In this document: piece by piece, positions 1 through 5,323 of the stretch
Numbering within the stretch: the stretch's first letter is position 1
Layout: every line of letters starts with the position of its first letter
Assembly (NCBI GenBank): GCA_036388295.1
Contig: DASVSC010000297.1
Span: 1-5,323, forward strand
Reading direction: 5' to 3'
DNA: 5,323 bases
Source: RYN-431 sp036388295
Lineage (GTDB): Bacteria > Planctomycetota > Phycisphaerae > Tepidisphaerales > Tepidisphaeraceae
Position numbers and translations under genes: made by a program
The notes under the pieces: generated by a model
Seen by the model: only the letters and a program-made list of their open reading frames with translations
Told to the model about the DNA's origin: nothing
Database searches by the model: none

Positions 1-957
1 GTACTGCGAGATAGCATTGTCGAACCGCCAATTCGACAAGGCTGTCGCGTCACCGGCGTTGAAAAAGAACAGGTTCGGCCCACAAAGGCAGCAAGCGTGG
101 AACAAATATTCCTGCCAATACACTAGATCCAGCACATTCGAGTCGGAGCGCGTGGCCACCCACGGTATGATTTTAGCGCTGGCTTTAGCTCGATAAATAA
201 CGCGCAGGCTATTGCACATCCAGGCCAGGCAATAGTAGGGCTGTTTGAAGCGTGCGTCATTCAACGCTAAGTTGCCGACATGAGCGTATGTAGCCGGTGA
301 GTAATAAGGTGCCCCCGACGCAGCTCTGAAATCATGATTACCATGCAGATCGGGCACCAGAGCCCCGTCTGCTTTGGTCTTCGGGGAATCTTCGTAGTTG
401 CTCCAATTGACGTTGTTGTACCGCGCGTACAAGGGTTCGATTAAGGAGGCCCGGGTAGCAACATCAGTCAGATACGCGCAGCCATAGTTGAACCAGTGGA
501 GGTCGTTACGATTCATATTCCGGCAGTCGGCCGGGAAACGACCACTGGCTGCCAGGGCCTTGTACCGCGGGTCGTTGTAGATGGCCTCGAAATCTTGGTC
601 ACGCAGGACCCACCCGCTAAGGTGCGATTCAATGTCGAACACCGCGAAGTCAAGGTCACCTTTATTGGCGAAAAACTGCTCAATCAGACGGCCGAAATAA
701 AACTTGGTCGCGGCGATGCCGTTCGGCCACCAGAGCGACGCATACTTACCTTGTAGGTGGTCGGCCGGGTTGCGGAAAAGCTGCCCCTGCATTTCGGCGT
801 TCTGGAAGAGGACCACTCGGCGGCCCTTGGGTCGGGCCAAGCTATGTTGAGCGCCGATGCGACCGGAATTGGCCCAGTCACAGACCACGCGAATCATCGG
901 CTGCGCGTACCGGCCGCCGTATTCCGACCAAGTAAACGACATGAACGGCAGAATCAT
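1..957 (-). CDS. Hypothetical protein, probable TIM-barrel/glycosidase-like, partial (continues past left edge)
   Basis: My own minus-strand translation gives 319 codons without a stop from ATG at 957 to the window edge, so the C-terminus lies outside. I do not recognise a named family. Visible features are an early aromatic-rich segment (PFMSFTWSEYGG, residues 4-15), a hydrophobic strand ending in acidic residues (FAVFDIE, 104-110), many Trp/Tyr/Asn residues typical of carbohydrate-active proteins, and a late segment YWQEYLFHA (280-288) followed by a hydrophobic strand ending FFFNAGD. Strands ending in Asp/Glu fit a TIM-barrel hydrolase, but this is inference and no catalytic pair is proven. 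The frame stays open upstream of ATG 957 to about 1106 and encodes a Pro/Thr/Ser-rich linker (about 970-1075), so ATG 957 is probably internal. A TTG at 1083 is the only other candidate upstream. No signal peptide is visible; the true N-terminus was probably lost at the tRNA-like junction at 1087-1129. Confidence 0.72.
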   Translation of the reverse strand, partial: MILPFMSFTWSEYGGRYAQPMIRVVCDWANSGRIGAQHSLARPKGRRVVLFQNAEMQGQLFRNPADHLQGKYASLWWPNGIAATKFYFGRLIEQFFANKGDLDFAVFDIESHLSGWVLRDQDFEAIYNDPRYKALAASGRFPADCRNMNRNDLHWFNYGCAYLTDVATRASLIEPLYARYNNVNWSNYEDSPKTKADGALVPDLHGNHDFRAASGAPYYSPATYAHVGNLALNDARFKQPYYCLAWMCNSLRVIYRAKASAKIIPWVATRSDSNVLDLVYWQEYLFHACCLCGPNLFFFNAGDATALSNWRFDNAISQY

Positions 958-1086
958 CCGGATATCCTTGTCGGCCGGGAACTCAGGGGGCGAACTATCC
1001 GTGGTCGGTTGCGTGCCGGGCGACTGTACATCAGTCGGCGGTACGTCGGGTTGCGTAGAGGCTGGCGGAGGATCGGCAGACAAGAA

Positions 1087-1129
1087 AGCGGGTGATGAGG
1101 ATCGAACTCACGACATTCACGTTGGCAAC
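1087..1129 (-). other. tRNA-Gly(GCC) 3'-half fragment, probable integrase attachment-site core
   Basis: Read on the minus strand, the segment begins with a seven-base anticodon loop TTGCCAA (anticodon GCC, Gly). It continues with the 3' anticodon-stem strand CGTGA, a short variable loop, a T arm (stem GTGAG/CTCAT, loop TTCGATC), the acceptor strand CACCCGC and discriminator T. The 5' half is absent: the bases before the loop are TAAGG where TCACG would be needed to pair, and no D arm or correctly spaced 5' acceptor strand follows. A tRNA truncated exactly from the anticodon loop to the 3' end is the classic product of tyrosine-recombinase integration into a tRNA gene. By that logic the element side is at higher coordinates and the former chromosomal side at lower coordinates. 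No second copy of the core lies in the window. Confidence 0.68.
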
Positions 1130-1433
1130 CTTATTGCCCACCCACGACAACGTCTCGATTCCACCAGCACTTACGTCACCTGTCAACCCGGCTCTCACAA
1201 TTAGCTCACAACAGGCCGGTCACACCGGGCCGTCCCATCAAACATCGGGTCCGGACGCTCTCGAACTTGAACGCCTCTGGGCCGACCTGCTAGCCCGCGT
1301 GCAAAACGACTGGTCTGCGGCCGCACAGAACATCAGGGTGGCGGCGGACCTTCTTCAGATCGTTGTTGCGTGGCCAAGACTCTGCCAGCGGCAGAAGGCG
1401 GCGATTGCGGCAGTTCTTTCGCCGACAAAGTGA
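1092..1433 (+). pseudogene. C-terminal tail of a mobile-element/integrase-type protein, catalytic part missing
   Basis: The frame is open from 1059 (after TAG at 1056-1058) to TGA at 1431-1433, with GTG at 1092 or ATG at 1095 as formal starts inside the tRNA-like core. The first residues, MRIELTTFTLAT, are simply the antisense reading of the tRNA-Gly 3' half. After a Pro/Ser/Thr linker comes a likely helical end, LERLWADLLARV (about residues 56-67), then LLQIVVAWPRL and a basic/Ala stretch. From memory, tails of the form VVxAWPxLPxxxRAxIxAMV are common on planctomycete integrase-like and short hypothetical proteins; this is recall, not a search. No Arg-His-Arg-Tyr recombinase residues are present, so the fragment cannot be an active integrase. 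My reading is that the attachment core sits inside the 3' part of an integrase gene and recombination separated tail from catalytic body. It could also be a chance reading frame. Confidence 0.38.
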
Positions 1434-2114
1434 TCCGTGGTCGACACACCGCCGGCCGCGCGTACTCGTTCTGCGGTGGAATCGATGAAGCCCAACACCC
1501 GAAGTCGCGTGCAACTTGATTTCTCGTTGCTGCGCCCACATGTTGAGGCAGCTAGCCCAGCCGACCGCCCTAAACAGAGTCTTGAGACACCAACCAGTGA
1601 CCGGGGGCGTGAGCGACCGTAATGGTTGGGGTACACGTCAGGCAGTCAACGAAGAAGCAAATGTCTGAAGATAATCACGAAAACGCGATCGTAGGAAAAC
1701 GAGATTAGATTGAACGTCCCGGATTATCTGTCGATCTTGGCGGCCGGCCTTGCCGGTGAGGCGTAACGCATGGCCGGGGACCAACGCCAGCTACTGCCAT
1801 GCTCACGAGTGGCACGTCGCAGCGACAAGCCGCACTCGGGTACACGGCGTTCTGGCTTGGCGATGCGCCGTTTATGTGGCATAATTCCTCAGTACCGGTG
1901 GGAAGTCTGCTGACAAGCCCTGCAAGATCATCGGCAGTTTCGTTTCGGGGATTTGTGACACCTGTTTTTAACGCTGATCGGCCAATGAACGTGGCCAGCG
2001 CTAAGTCAACGAGCGGGGTCGCTTCACCCTCAAATTAAATCTCTTATTGGTGCCCTACTGGTGAATTAAGGCGCACCGACGGGGCCGAAGGCTACCTAGA
2101 AGTGACGACGTCTG
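1434..2114. other. Intergenic region with no convincing gene
   Basis: About 680 bp between the tail fragment and the permease. Short frames on both strands (for example plus 1437-1622 and 1799-2038, and a minus frame open over 1708-2034 without a good start) have no recognisable motifs and no ribosome binding sites. Composition is lower in GC than the export genes. A promoter candidate lies at 1857-1885. I saw no clear terminator, RNA gene or terminal inverted repeats. The region may hold decayed mobile-element DNA. Confidence 0.6.
1857..1885 (+). promoter_or_regulatory. Sigma70-like promoter candidate for the export operon
   Basis: TTGGCG at 1857-1862 and CATAAT at 1880-1885 are separated by exactly 17 bp. 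Each matches the TTGACA/TATAAT consensus at four or more positions, including the most conserved ones. Transcription would start near 1892, leaving a leader of about 220 nt before the permease start at 2115. It is the best plus-strand match I found by eye upstream of the operon. No operator or factor-binding site is evident. Confidence 0.4.
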
Positions 2115-3026
2115 ATGTTGATTATGACTACTACGACGTCTGAAACTTCAAAACCTACGGCTCCAAGCAATGGTGTAGCTCCGGGTCTTAAATCCAGTTT
2201 CATCACCCCCCCCGTTGGGTGGCAGCCACTTAATGTTGCCGAACTGTGGAAGTTCCGCGAACTTTTTTGGATATTTGCCGCTCGCGACATCAAGGTCCGC
2301 TACAAACAGACCGTTCTCGGCGCCGCGTGGGCCCTCGTGCAGCCGCTCGCCTTTACTATCGTCGGCACCGTCGTGTTCGGGAAGATCGCCGGCTCGGGCA
2401 CCGACAACATCAAGCCCGCCTTCCTCTTCTACCTCGTCAGCCAGCTGCCGTGGATGCTGTTCAACACCGGCCTGCAGACCAGCGCGATGTCGCTAGTCGG
2501 TGCCCAGAACATGATCAAGAAGGTCTACTTCCCGCGCCTAGTCCTGCCCGGCAGCGCGGTGATCGTGAGCCTGCTCGACTTCCTCGTCCAACTCGCCCTG
2601 ACGGCGGCCGTGCTGCTGATCCTGCCGCTGATCCCCGGCGTCCCCGCCTTCCTGCCGCCGATCCAGATCCTGCTGCTGCCGGTCGCCGCCGCCTGGGCAT
2701 TCCTCGCCGCTCTTTCGATCGGCCTGCCGCTGGCAGCCCTGAACGTCGAATACCGCGACGTCCGTTACGTCATCCCGTTCGTCACGCAGTTCATGATCTT
2801 CGCCGCCCCGGTCTTCTGGTCGGTGTCGCAGATCGCCCCGCGCTGGCAGGTTTTGTACGGCCTGCTGCCGATCGCCGGGCCGATCGACTTTTTCCGCTGG
2901 TGCCTGTTGGGCACGCCCGCCCACCCGACGATGTGGGCCGTCGGCCTGGTGGCGACGGTCGCCACCTTCTTCATCGGCCTCGCCTACTTCCGCCGCGTTG
3001 AAGACACGTTTGCAGATGTCGTATGA
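2115..3026 (+). CDS. wzm: O-antigen/polysaccharide ABC exporter permease (Wzm/TagG type, ABC-2 family)
   Basis: Complete 303-residue inner-membrane protein, the usual length for the family or slightly above it. It would form the membrane channel that, powered by a Wzt-type ATPase, moves a lipid-linked glycan from cytoplasm to periplasm. After a Thr/Ser-rich cytoplasmic N-terminus (1-38) comes the hallmark amphipathic segment with RDIKVRYKQTVLGA (58-71), then about six membrane spans near 72-93, 101-124, 143-173, 182-205, 219-239 and 272-291. Other family signatures are KKVYFPRL (135-142), EYRDVRYVIPF (212-222) and the GPIDFFRW loop (255-262). ATG 2115 was chosen; ATG 2124 is equally possible, and neither has a strong ribosome binding site. 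The first 35 or so codons are less GC-rich than the rest. The C-terminal RVEDTFADVV reappears at 4217-4246, fused to an ATPase fragment. Confidence 0.93.
   Translation: MLIMTTTTSETSKPTAPSNGVAPGLKSSFITPPVGWQPLNVAELWKFRELFWIFAARDIKVRYKQTVLGAAWALVQPLAFTIVGTVVFGKIAGSGTDNIKPAFLFYLVSQLPWMLFNTGLQTSAMSLVGAQNMIKKVYFPRLVLPGSAVIVSLLDFLVQLALTAAVLLILPLIPGVPAFLPPIQILLLPVAAAWAFLAALSIGLPLAALNVEYRDVRYVIPFVTQFMIFAAPVFWSVSQIAPRWQVLYGLLPIAGPIDFFRWCLLGTPAHPTMWAVGLVATVATFFIGLAYFRRVEDTFADVV
2992..3026 (+). repeat. Permease-tail repeat, copy 1 (partner 4212-4246)
   Basis: The last 35 bp of the permease gene, encoding RRVEDTFADVV and the stop, match 4212-4246 at 30 of 35 positions by hand alignment. Both copies end in GTATGA, so the permease stop overlaps an ATG. 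In this copy that ATG (3023) opens only a short 13-codon frame; in the other copy it starts the acyltransferase gene. Confidence 0.8.
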
Positions 3027-3114
3027 ATCCTTGCCTTCCTACGTCTCGTTGCGATCAGCTCTAGTATCTTGGGCGGCAACAGTACGACGACTTGTCGCTT
3101 TTGTTTGATATCTC

Positions 3115-3975
3115 ATGGCCACGATTAAGAACATGATCCGCACGCTCGTTTACAAGTCCGCGCGGCATCGCGGCTGTTTTCGGCGCGTTTGGCATCCCAT
3201 TGGCCGGCTGTCTCAGCTCGCTCATCGCGAGCAAGAACTTGCTCAACTCGATGGCGCGCAGGCTGACATGAAGTTGGCCGCCTGCCTCGGCGACGATCTC
3301 ACCACTCGCGCCGGCCCGTTCGCCGGGCTCCGTTATCCGACCCGCTCAGCCATCGGAAGCGCGCTGACGCCGAAGCTGCTCGGCTGCTATGAGCAGGAGC
3401 TTCATCCGGTCGTCCGCGCCTTGCTTTCACGCCAACTCGATGCCGTCTACGATATCGGGTGTGCCGAGGGGTACTATGCAGTCGGCCTCGCGCGATTGCT
3501 TCCGTCGGTGAACGTGTTCGCCTTCGATATTGAGCCCACGGCGCGTGAACAATGCCAGGCGATGGCGGCCCACAACGGCGTCGCCGACCGTGTTCACGTC
3601 GCTGGTCTATTCGCACGAGACGACCTCGCAGCCATTTCGGCGGACCGAGCGTTGATCTGGTGCGACTGCGAAGGATACGAACGCGATTTGTTCAGCCTGC
3701 CGTTACCCGCAACGCTCGCCCGACACGATCTGCTCATTGAGGTCCACGACTTCATCCGCCCGTTCACGCTTGCGCACCTACGGTCGGTGTTCGGGCCGAC
3801 GCACGACGCACAAGTCCTTCGGTCCGTGCCGGACATGCTCCGGCCGACCATCTTCCCTCAGGCCTTGCTGGACGCACTGAGTGAAGACGAGCAGATCATC
3901 GTGATGTCCGAAATTCGCCCTGCTGCGATGACCTGGCTGTGGCTCACGCCCCGTGATCGCCCCGAGATACTATGA
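3115..3975 (+). CDS. Class I SAM-dependent methyltransferase (FkbM-like)
   Basis: A 286-residue cytoplasmic protein. SAM motif I is clear at VYDIGCAEGYYAVGLA (111-126), followed by the acidic end of strand 2 at FAFDIE (135-140), which should hold the ribose hydroxyls, and a motif IV-like segment IWCDCEGYERDLF (181-193) resembling the D-x-EG block of FkbM-type enzymes. Upstream, AGPFAGLRYP (66-75) and the LTPKLLGCYEQELHP segment (84-98) are shared, as I recall, by methyltransferases of glycan clusters. Its place between export permease and ATPase suggests O-methylation of a sugar in the exported glycan; the substrate is unknown. It starts 88 nt after the permease, with no clear ribosome binding site. 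Its TGA overlaps an ATG (ATGA, 3972-3975) that was the original start of the broken ATPase copy, so it was once translationally coupled to that gene. Its codon use is less GC-biased than that of the flanking transporter genes. Confidence 0.85.
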   Translation: MATIKNMIRTLVYKSARHRGCFRRVWHPIGRLSQLAHREQELAQLDGAQADMKLAACLGDDLTTRAGPFAGLRYPTRSAIGSALTPKLLGCYEQELHPVVRALLSRQLDAVYDIGCAEGYYAVGLARLLPSVNVFAFDIEPTAREQCQAMAAHNGVADRVHVAGLFARDDLAAISADRALIWCDCEGYERDLFSLPLPATLARHDLLIEVHDFIRPFTLAHLRSVFGPTHDAQVLRSVPDMLRPTIFPQALLDALSEDEQIIVMSEIRPAAMTWLWLTPRDRPEIL

Positions 3976-3982
3976 GCGACTT

Positions 3983-4216
3983 GCCATCCGTGTTGAAGGC
4001 CTCGGCAAACGTTACCGCATCGGCACGGAGCAATCCGGCGGCATGTACCGCTACAAGTCGCTCCGCGACTCGCTCGGCGGCCTGATCAAACGGCCGATGC
4101 AGGCCATTCGCAGCATCTTCGTCCGTGAGCCGATGGATGAACAGAACAGCTTCTGGGCGCTGAACGATGTCAACTTCGACGTCAAATGCGGCGAGGTTGT
4201 CGGCATCATCGGCCGC
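3983..4216 (+). repeat. ATPase-head direct repeat, copy 1 (partner 4785-5018)
   Basis: A 234-bp direct repeat with an offset of 802 bp and about 13 mismatches (near 94% identity) by hand alignment. Mismatches are uneven: two in the first 12 bp, none across 3995-4114 (120 bp identical to 4797-4916), and the remaining 11 in the last 102 bp. Confidence 0.9.
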
Positions 4217-4246
4217 GTCGAAGACAGCTTCGCCGATGTCGTATGA
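4212..4246 (+). repeat. Permease-tail repeat, copy 2, joined to the ATPase fragment
   Basis: Matches 2992-3026 at 30 of 35 positions, encoding the residues VEDSFADVV and the stop. The five differences include an adjacent CG/GC swap, so it is not a recent exact copy of the upstream permease end and probably derives from another permease allele. Confidence 0.78.
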
Positions 4247-4770
4247 AATCGCTTTCGTCGTCCCATCCGCCAGAGCGACTTCATGTTCATGAACGGCTTT
4301 GGGAAGTCAGCCGCGATCTACACCGTCGCGGCTGGCTCCGAACGGCTCGAATCATCAAAGCGGTAAACTTCTACCTTCACACGACACTTCTTCCTGCGGA
4401 GGCGGTCGTCGGCCGGAACATTCGAGTAGAACACTACGGCGTTGGCGTCGTCATTCATCCGAACACGGTCATTGGCGACAACGTAACAATCTGGCACGGC
4501 GTAACGATCGCGGGCCAGTCCTGGATCGGATCAGGTTTAGGCGTGGTCATCGAAGACGACGTGATGATCGGAACGCACGCAATCATTATGCCCAAATCTC
4601 ACACGACGTTGACCATCGGAAAAGGCGCTCGAGTTGCCGCCGGGGCGGTGGTAACCAAGAACGTTCCGGCCGGGACGACTTGCTTCGGTCACCGTCCGAC
4701 CAAGCCCACAGACGCACCTGTCGCGAGCGCAAGCGTAGCTACCGCGGATGCGGCCGGAGCGTCCTTATGA
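4243..4770 (+). CDS. Serine-acetyltransferase-like hexapeptide-repeat acyltransferase
   Basis: A 175-residue cytoplasmic protein. An N-terminal helical part (1-55) is followed by a left-handed beta-helix of hexapeptide repeats (about 57-145), including VVIHPNTVIGDNVTI (69-83), WHGVTIAG (84-91), VVIEDDVMIGTHAII (101-115) and IGKGARVAAGAVVTKNVP (125-142). This is the CysE/serine O-acetyltransferase fold. His64 (in EHYGVG) sits where CysE has its DHATG catalytic His; His85 is also conserved-looking. The length is well below E. coli CysE (about 273), and the CysE N-terminal domain is mostly missing, as in acetyltransferases of exopolysaccharide clusters. I infer O-acetylation of the exported glycan rather than cysteine synthesis. 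ATG 4243 was chosen because it overlaps the preceding stop (ATGA); the in-frame ATG at 4186 lies in the ATPase fragment and exists only through a C-to-T difference. Its stop overlaps the wzt start (ATGA, 4767-4770). The last 18 residues are Ala/Ser-rich. Confidence 0.87.
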   Translation: MKSLSSSHPPERLHVHERLWEVSRDLHRRGWLRTARIIKAVNFYLHTTLLPAEAVVGRNIRVEHYGVGVVIHPNTVIGDNVTIWHGVTIAGQSWIGSGLGVVIEDDVMIGTHAIIMPKSHTTLTIGKGARVAAGAVVTKNVPAGTTCFGHRPTKPTDAPVASASVATADAAGASL

Positions 4771-5323
4771 GCGCATCCGATTACGCCATCCGCGTCGAAG
4801 GCCTCGGCAAACGTTACCGCATCGGCACGGAGCAATCCGGCGGCATGTACCGCTACAAGTCGCTCCGCGACTCGCTCGGCGGCCTGATCAAACGGCCGAT
4901 GCAGGCCATTCGCAGCGCCTTCGTCCGTGAGCCGATGGACGAACAGAACAGCTTCTGGGCACTGAACGACGTCAGTTTCAACGTCAAACGCGGCGAGGTC
5001 GTCGGCATCATTGGCCGCAACGGTGCGGGCAAGAGCACCCTGCTCAAGATCCTCAGCCGCATCACCAAGCCCACCACGGGCCGTATCGACCTCCATGGCC
5101 GCGTCGGCAGCCTGCTGGAAGTGGGCACCGGTTTCCATCCCGAACTCTCTGGCCGCGAAAACATTTTCCTCAACGGCGCGATCCTCGGTATGACCCGCGC
5201 CGAGGTCCGCGGCAAGTTCGATGAGATCGTCGCGTTTAGCGAGATCGAGAAGTTCCTTGACACACCGGTTAAACAATACAGCAGCGGCATGTACACGCGG
5301 CTGGCGTTCGCTGTAGCGGCTCA
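4767..5323 (+). CDS. wzt: O-antigen/polysaccharide ABC exporter ATPase (Wzt/TagH type), partial (continues past right edge)
   Basis: 185 complete codons from ATG 4767 to the window edge. Order of motifs: strand-rich start with IRVEGLGKRYRIG (8-20), an insertion typical of Wzt proteins (21-62), FWALNDVSF (63-71), Walker A GRNGAGKST (83-91), LLEVGTGFHPELSGRENIF in the Q-loop region (116-134) with Glu rather than Gln at the expected place, and ABC signature YSSGMYTRLAFAVA (171-184). Walker B and any C-terminal glycan-binding domain lie outside the window, so it cannot be told here whether substrate recognition is of the Wzt carboxy-domain type. It should dimerise on the cytoplasmic face of the permease encoded at 2115-3026 and power export. 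Its start overlaps the acyltransferase stop (ATGA), indicating translational coupling. The first 84 codons are duplicated upstream in the broken copy at 3953-4246. Confidence 0.93.
   Translation, partial: MSASDYAIRVEGLGKRYRIGTEQSGGMYRYKSLRDSLGGLIKRPMQAIRSAFVREPMDEQNSFWALNDVSFNVKRGEVVGIIGRNGAGKSTLLKILSRITKPTTGRIDLHGRVGSLLEVGTGFHPELSGRENIFLNGAILGMTRAEVRGKFDEIVAFSEIEKFLDTPVKQYSSGMYTRLAFAVAA
4785..5018 (+). repeat. ATPase-head direct repeat, copy 2, inside the intact ATPase gene
   Basis: Partner of 3983-4216. Similarity ends at GGCCGC (5013-5018), exactly where the first copy switches to permease sequence and where this copy goes on into the Walker A codons. The gene start immediately upstream (4767-4784) also resembles the first copy but has 7 nt more. 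Confidence 0.9.

Larger units (their letters stand above)
3953..4246 (+). pseudogene. Truncated ABC ATPase head (wzt') fused to a permease C-terminal tail (wzm')
   Basis: A 97-codon frame. Residues 10-88 match residues 7-84 of the intact downstream ATPase, up to VVGIIGR just before the Walker A loop, and then continue as VEDSFADVV, the C-terminus of the permease. The Walker A lysine, Q-loop, signature and Walker B are all missing, so it cannot bind or hydrolyse ATP as an ABC protein. The N-terminus is also damaged: relative to the intact copy, 7 nt are missing just after the ATGA start at 3972, shifting that start out of frame; only a GTG inside the methyltransferase gene (3953) gives the listed frame. 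Unlike the intact copy, it carries Ile for Ala, Asn for Ser, Asp for Asn and Cys for Arg. The fusion point lies at a shared GCCGC (4212-4216). The frame may still be translated and hand ribosomes to the next gene through the ATGA at 4243. An assembly error is possible but would not explain the sequence differences. Confidence 0.82.

Noticed and set aside
496..1095. Plus-strand frames at 496-756, 757-1095 and 857-1204
   Set aside because: They are antisense to the long open minus-strand gene, have no recognisable motifs, and the last gets its end from the antisense tRNA fragment.
1087..1165. A complete tRNA-Gly gene on the minus strand
   Set aside because: A GTGGGTG upstream could pair with the acceptor strand, but only about 10 nt separate it from the anticodon loop, so a D arm and anticodon stem cannot fit.
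1708..2034. Minus-strand frame of about 109 codons open across the intergenic region
   Set aside because: It has no ATG near its 5' end, no ribosome binding site and no motif I recognise. It could be a gene remnant but the support is too thin.
2215..3001. Long overlapping frames on both strands within the permease gene
   Set aside because: They are Arg/Pro/Ala-rich shadows produced by high GC third positions of the real permease frame.
3075..3112. Possible terminator after the permease (CGAC/GTCG hairpin followed by a T-rich run)
   Set aside because: The stem is only 4 bp and the T run is interrupted; it would also cut an operon that otherwise looks continuous.
4186..4242. Upstream ATG at 4186 as start of the acyltransferase
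   Set aside because: This stretch encodes the broken ATPase head in another frame; the ATG arises from one base difference from the intact copy, and ATG 4243 has the ATGA overlap seen at the other gene borders.

Overview
The window looks like accessory DNA from a high-GC bacterium, most likely a planctomycete. That placement rests on the style of the O-antigen-type ABC permease and ATPase, a large secreted-type protein of unknown function with a Pro/Thr linker, and a short protein tail of a kind I associate with planctomycete genomes. It is family-level inference, not a database result. Base and codon use change several times along the window, which fits a mosaic, recombined region.

Left part (1-1433). 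A minus-strand reading frame is open from about 1106 to the left edge. It encodes most of an unrecognised, probably TIM-barrel-like protein that continues beyond the window. Its 5' end stops in a 43-nt sequence (1087-1129, minus strand) that is the 3' half of a tRNA-Gly(GCC) gene, from the anticodon loop to the discriminator base, with no matching 5' half. This is the usual shape of an integrase attachment-site remnant. A plus-strand frame runs through this core and on to 1433; it reads like the C-terminal tail of a mobile-element (integrase-type) protein with no catalytic part. The spot is therefore best read as a recombination junction.

Middle (1434-2114). There is no convincing gene. One good sigma70-like promoter candidate (TTGGCG, 17 bp, CATAAT) points toward the genes on the right.

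Right part (2115-5323). This is a plus-strand polysaccharide-export operon: permease (wzm type), a SAM-dependent methyltransferase, a broken ATPase head, a serine-acetyltransferase-like hexapeptide acyltransferase, and an intact-looking ATPase (wzt type) cut by the window edge. The permease and ATPase should form the exporter that moves a lipid-linked O-antigen or similar glycan across the inner membrane. The methyltransferase and acyltransferase probably decorate that glycan or its precursors.

The main discovery is the architecture. The first 88 or so codons of the ATPase gene occur twice (3983-4216 and 4785-5018, about 94% identical). The first copy breaks off just before the Walker A lysine and is fused in frame to a second copy of the last 10 or so codons of the permease gene, followed at once by the next modification gene. 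The locus thus reads permease tail - cargo 1 - ATPase head / permease tail - cargo 2 - ATPase. This suggests that two related export loci with different cargo genes were joined at a GCCGC microhomology, or that modification genes are swapped as modules between wzm and wzt.
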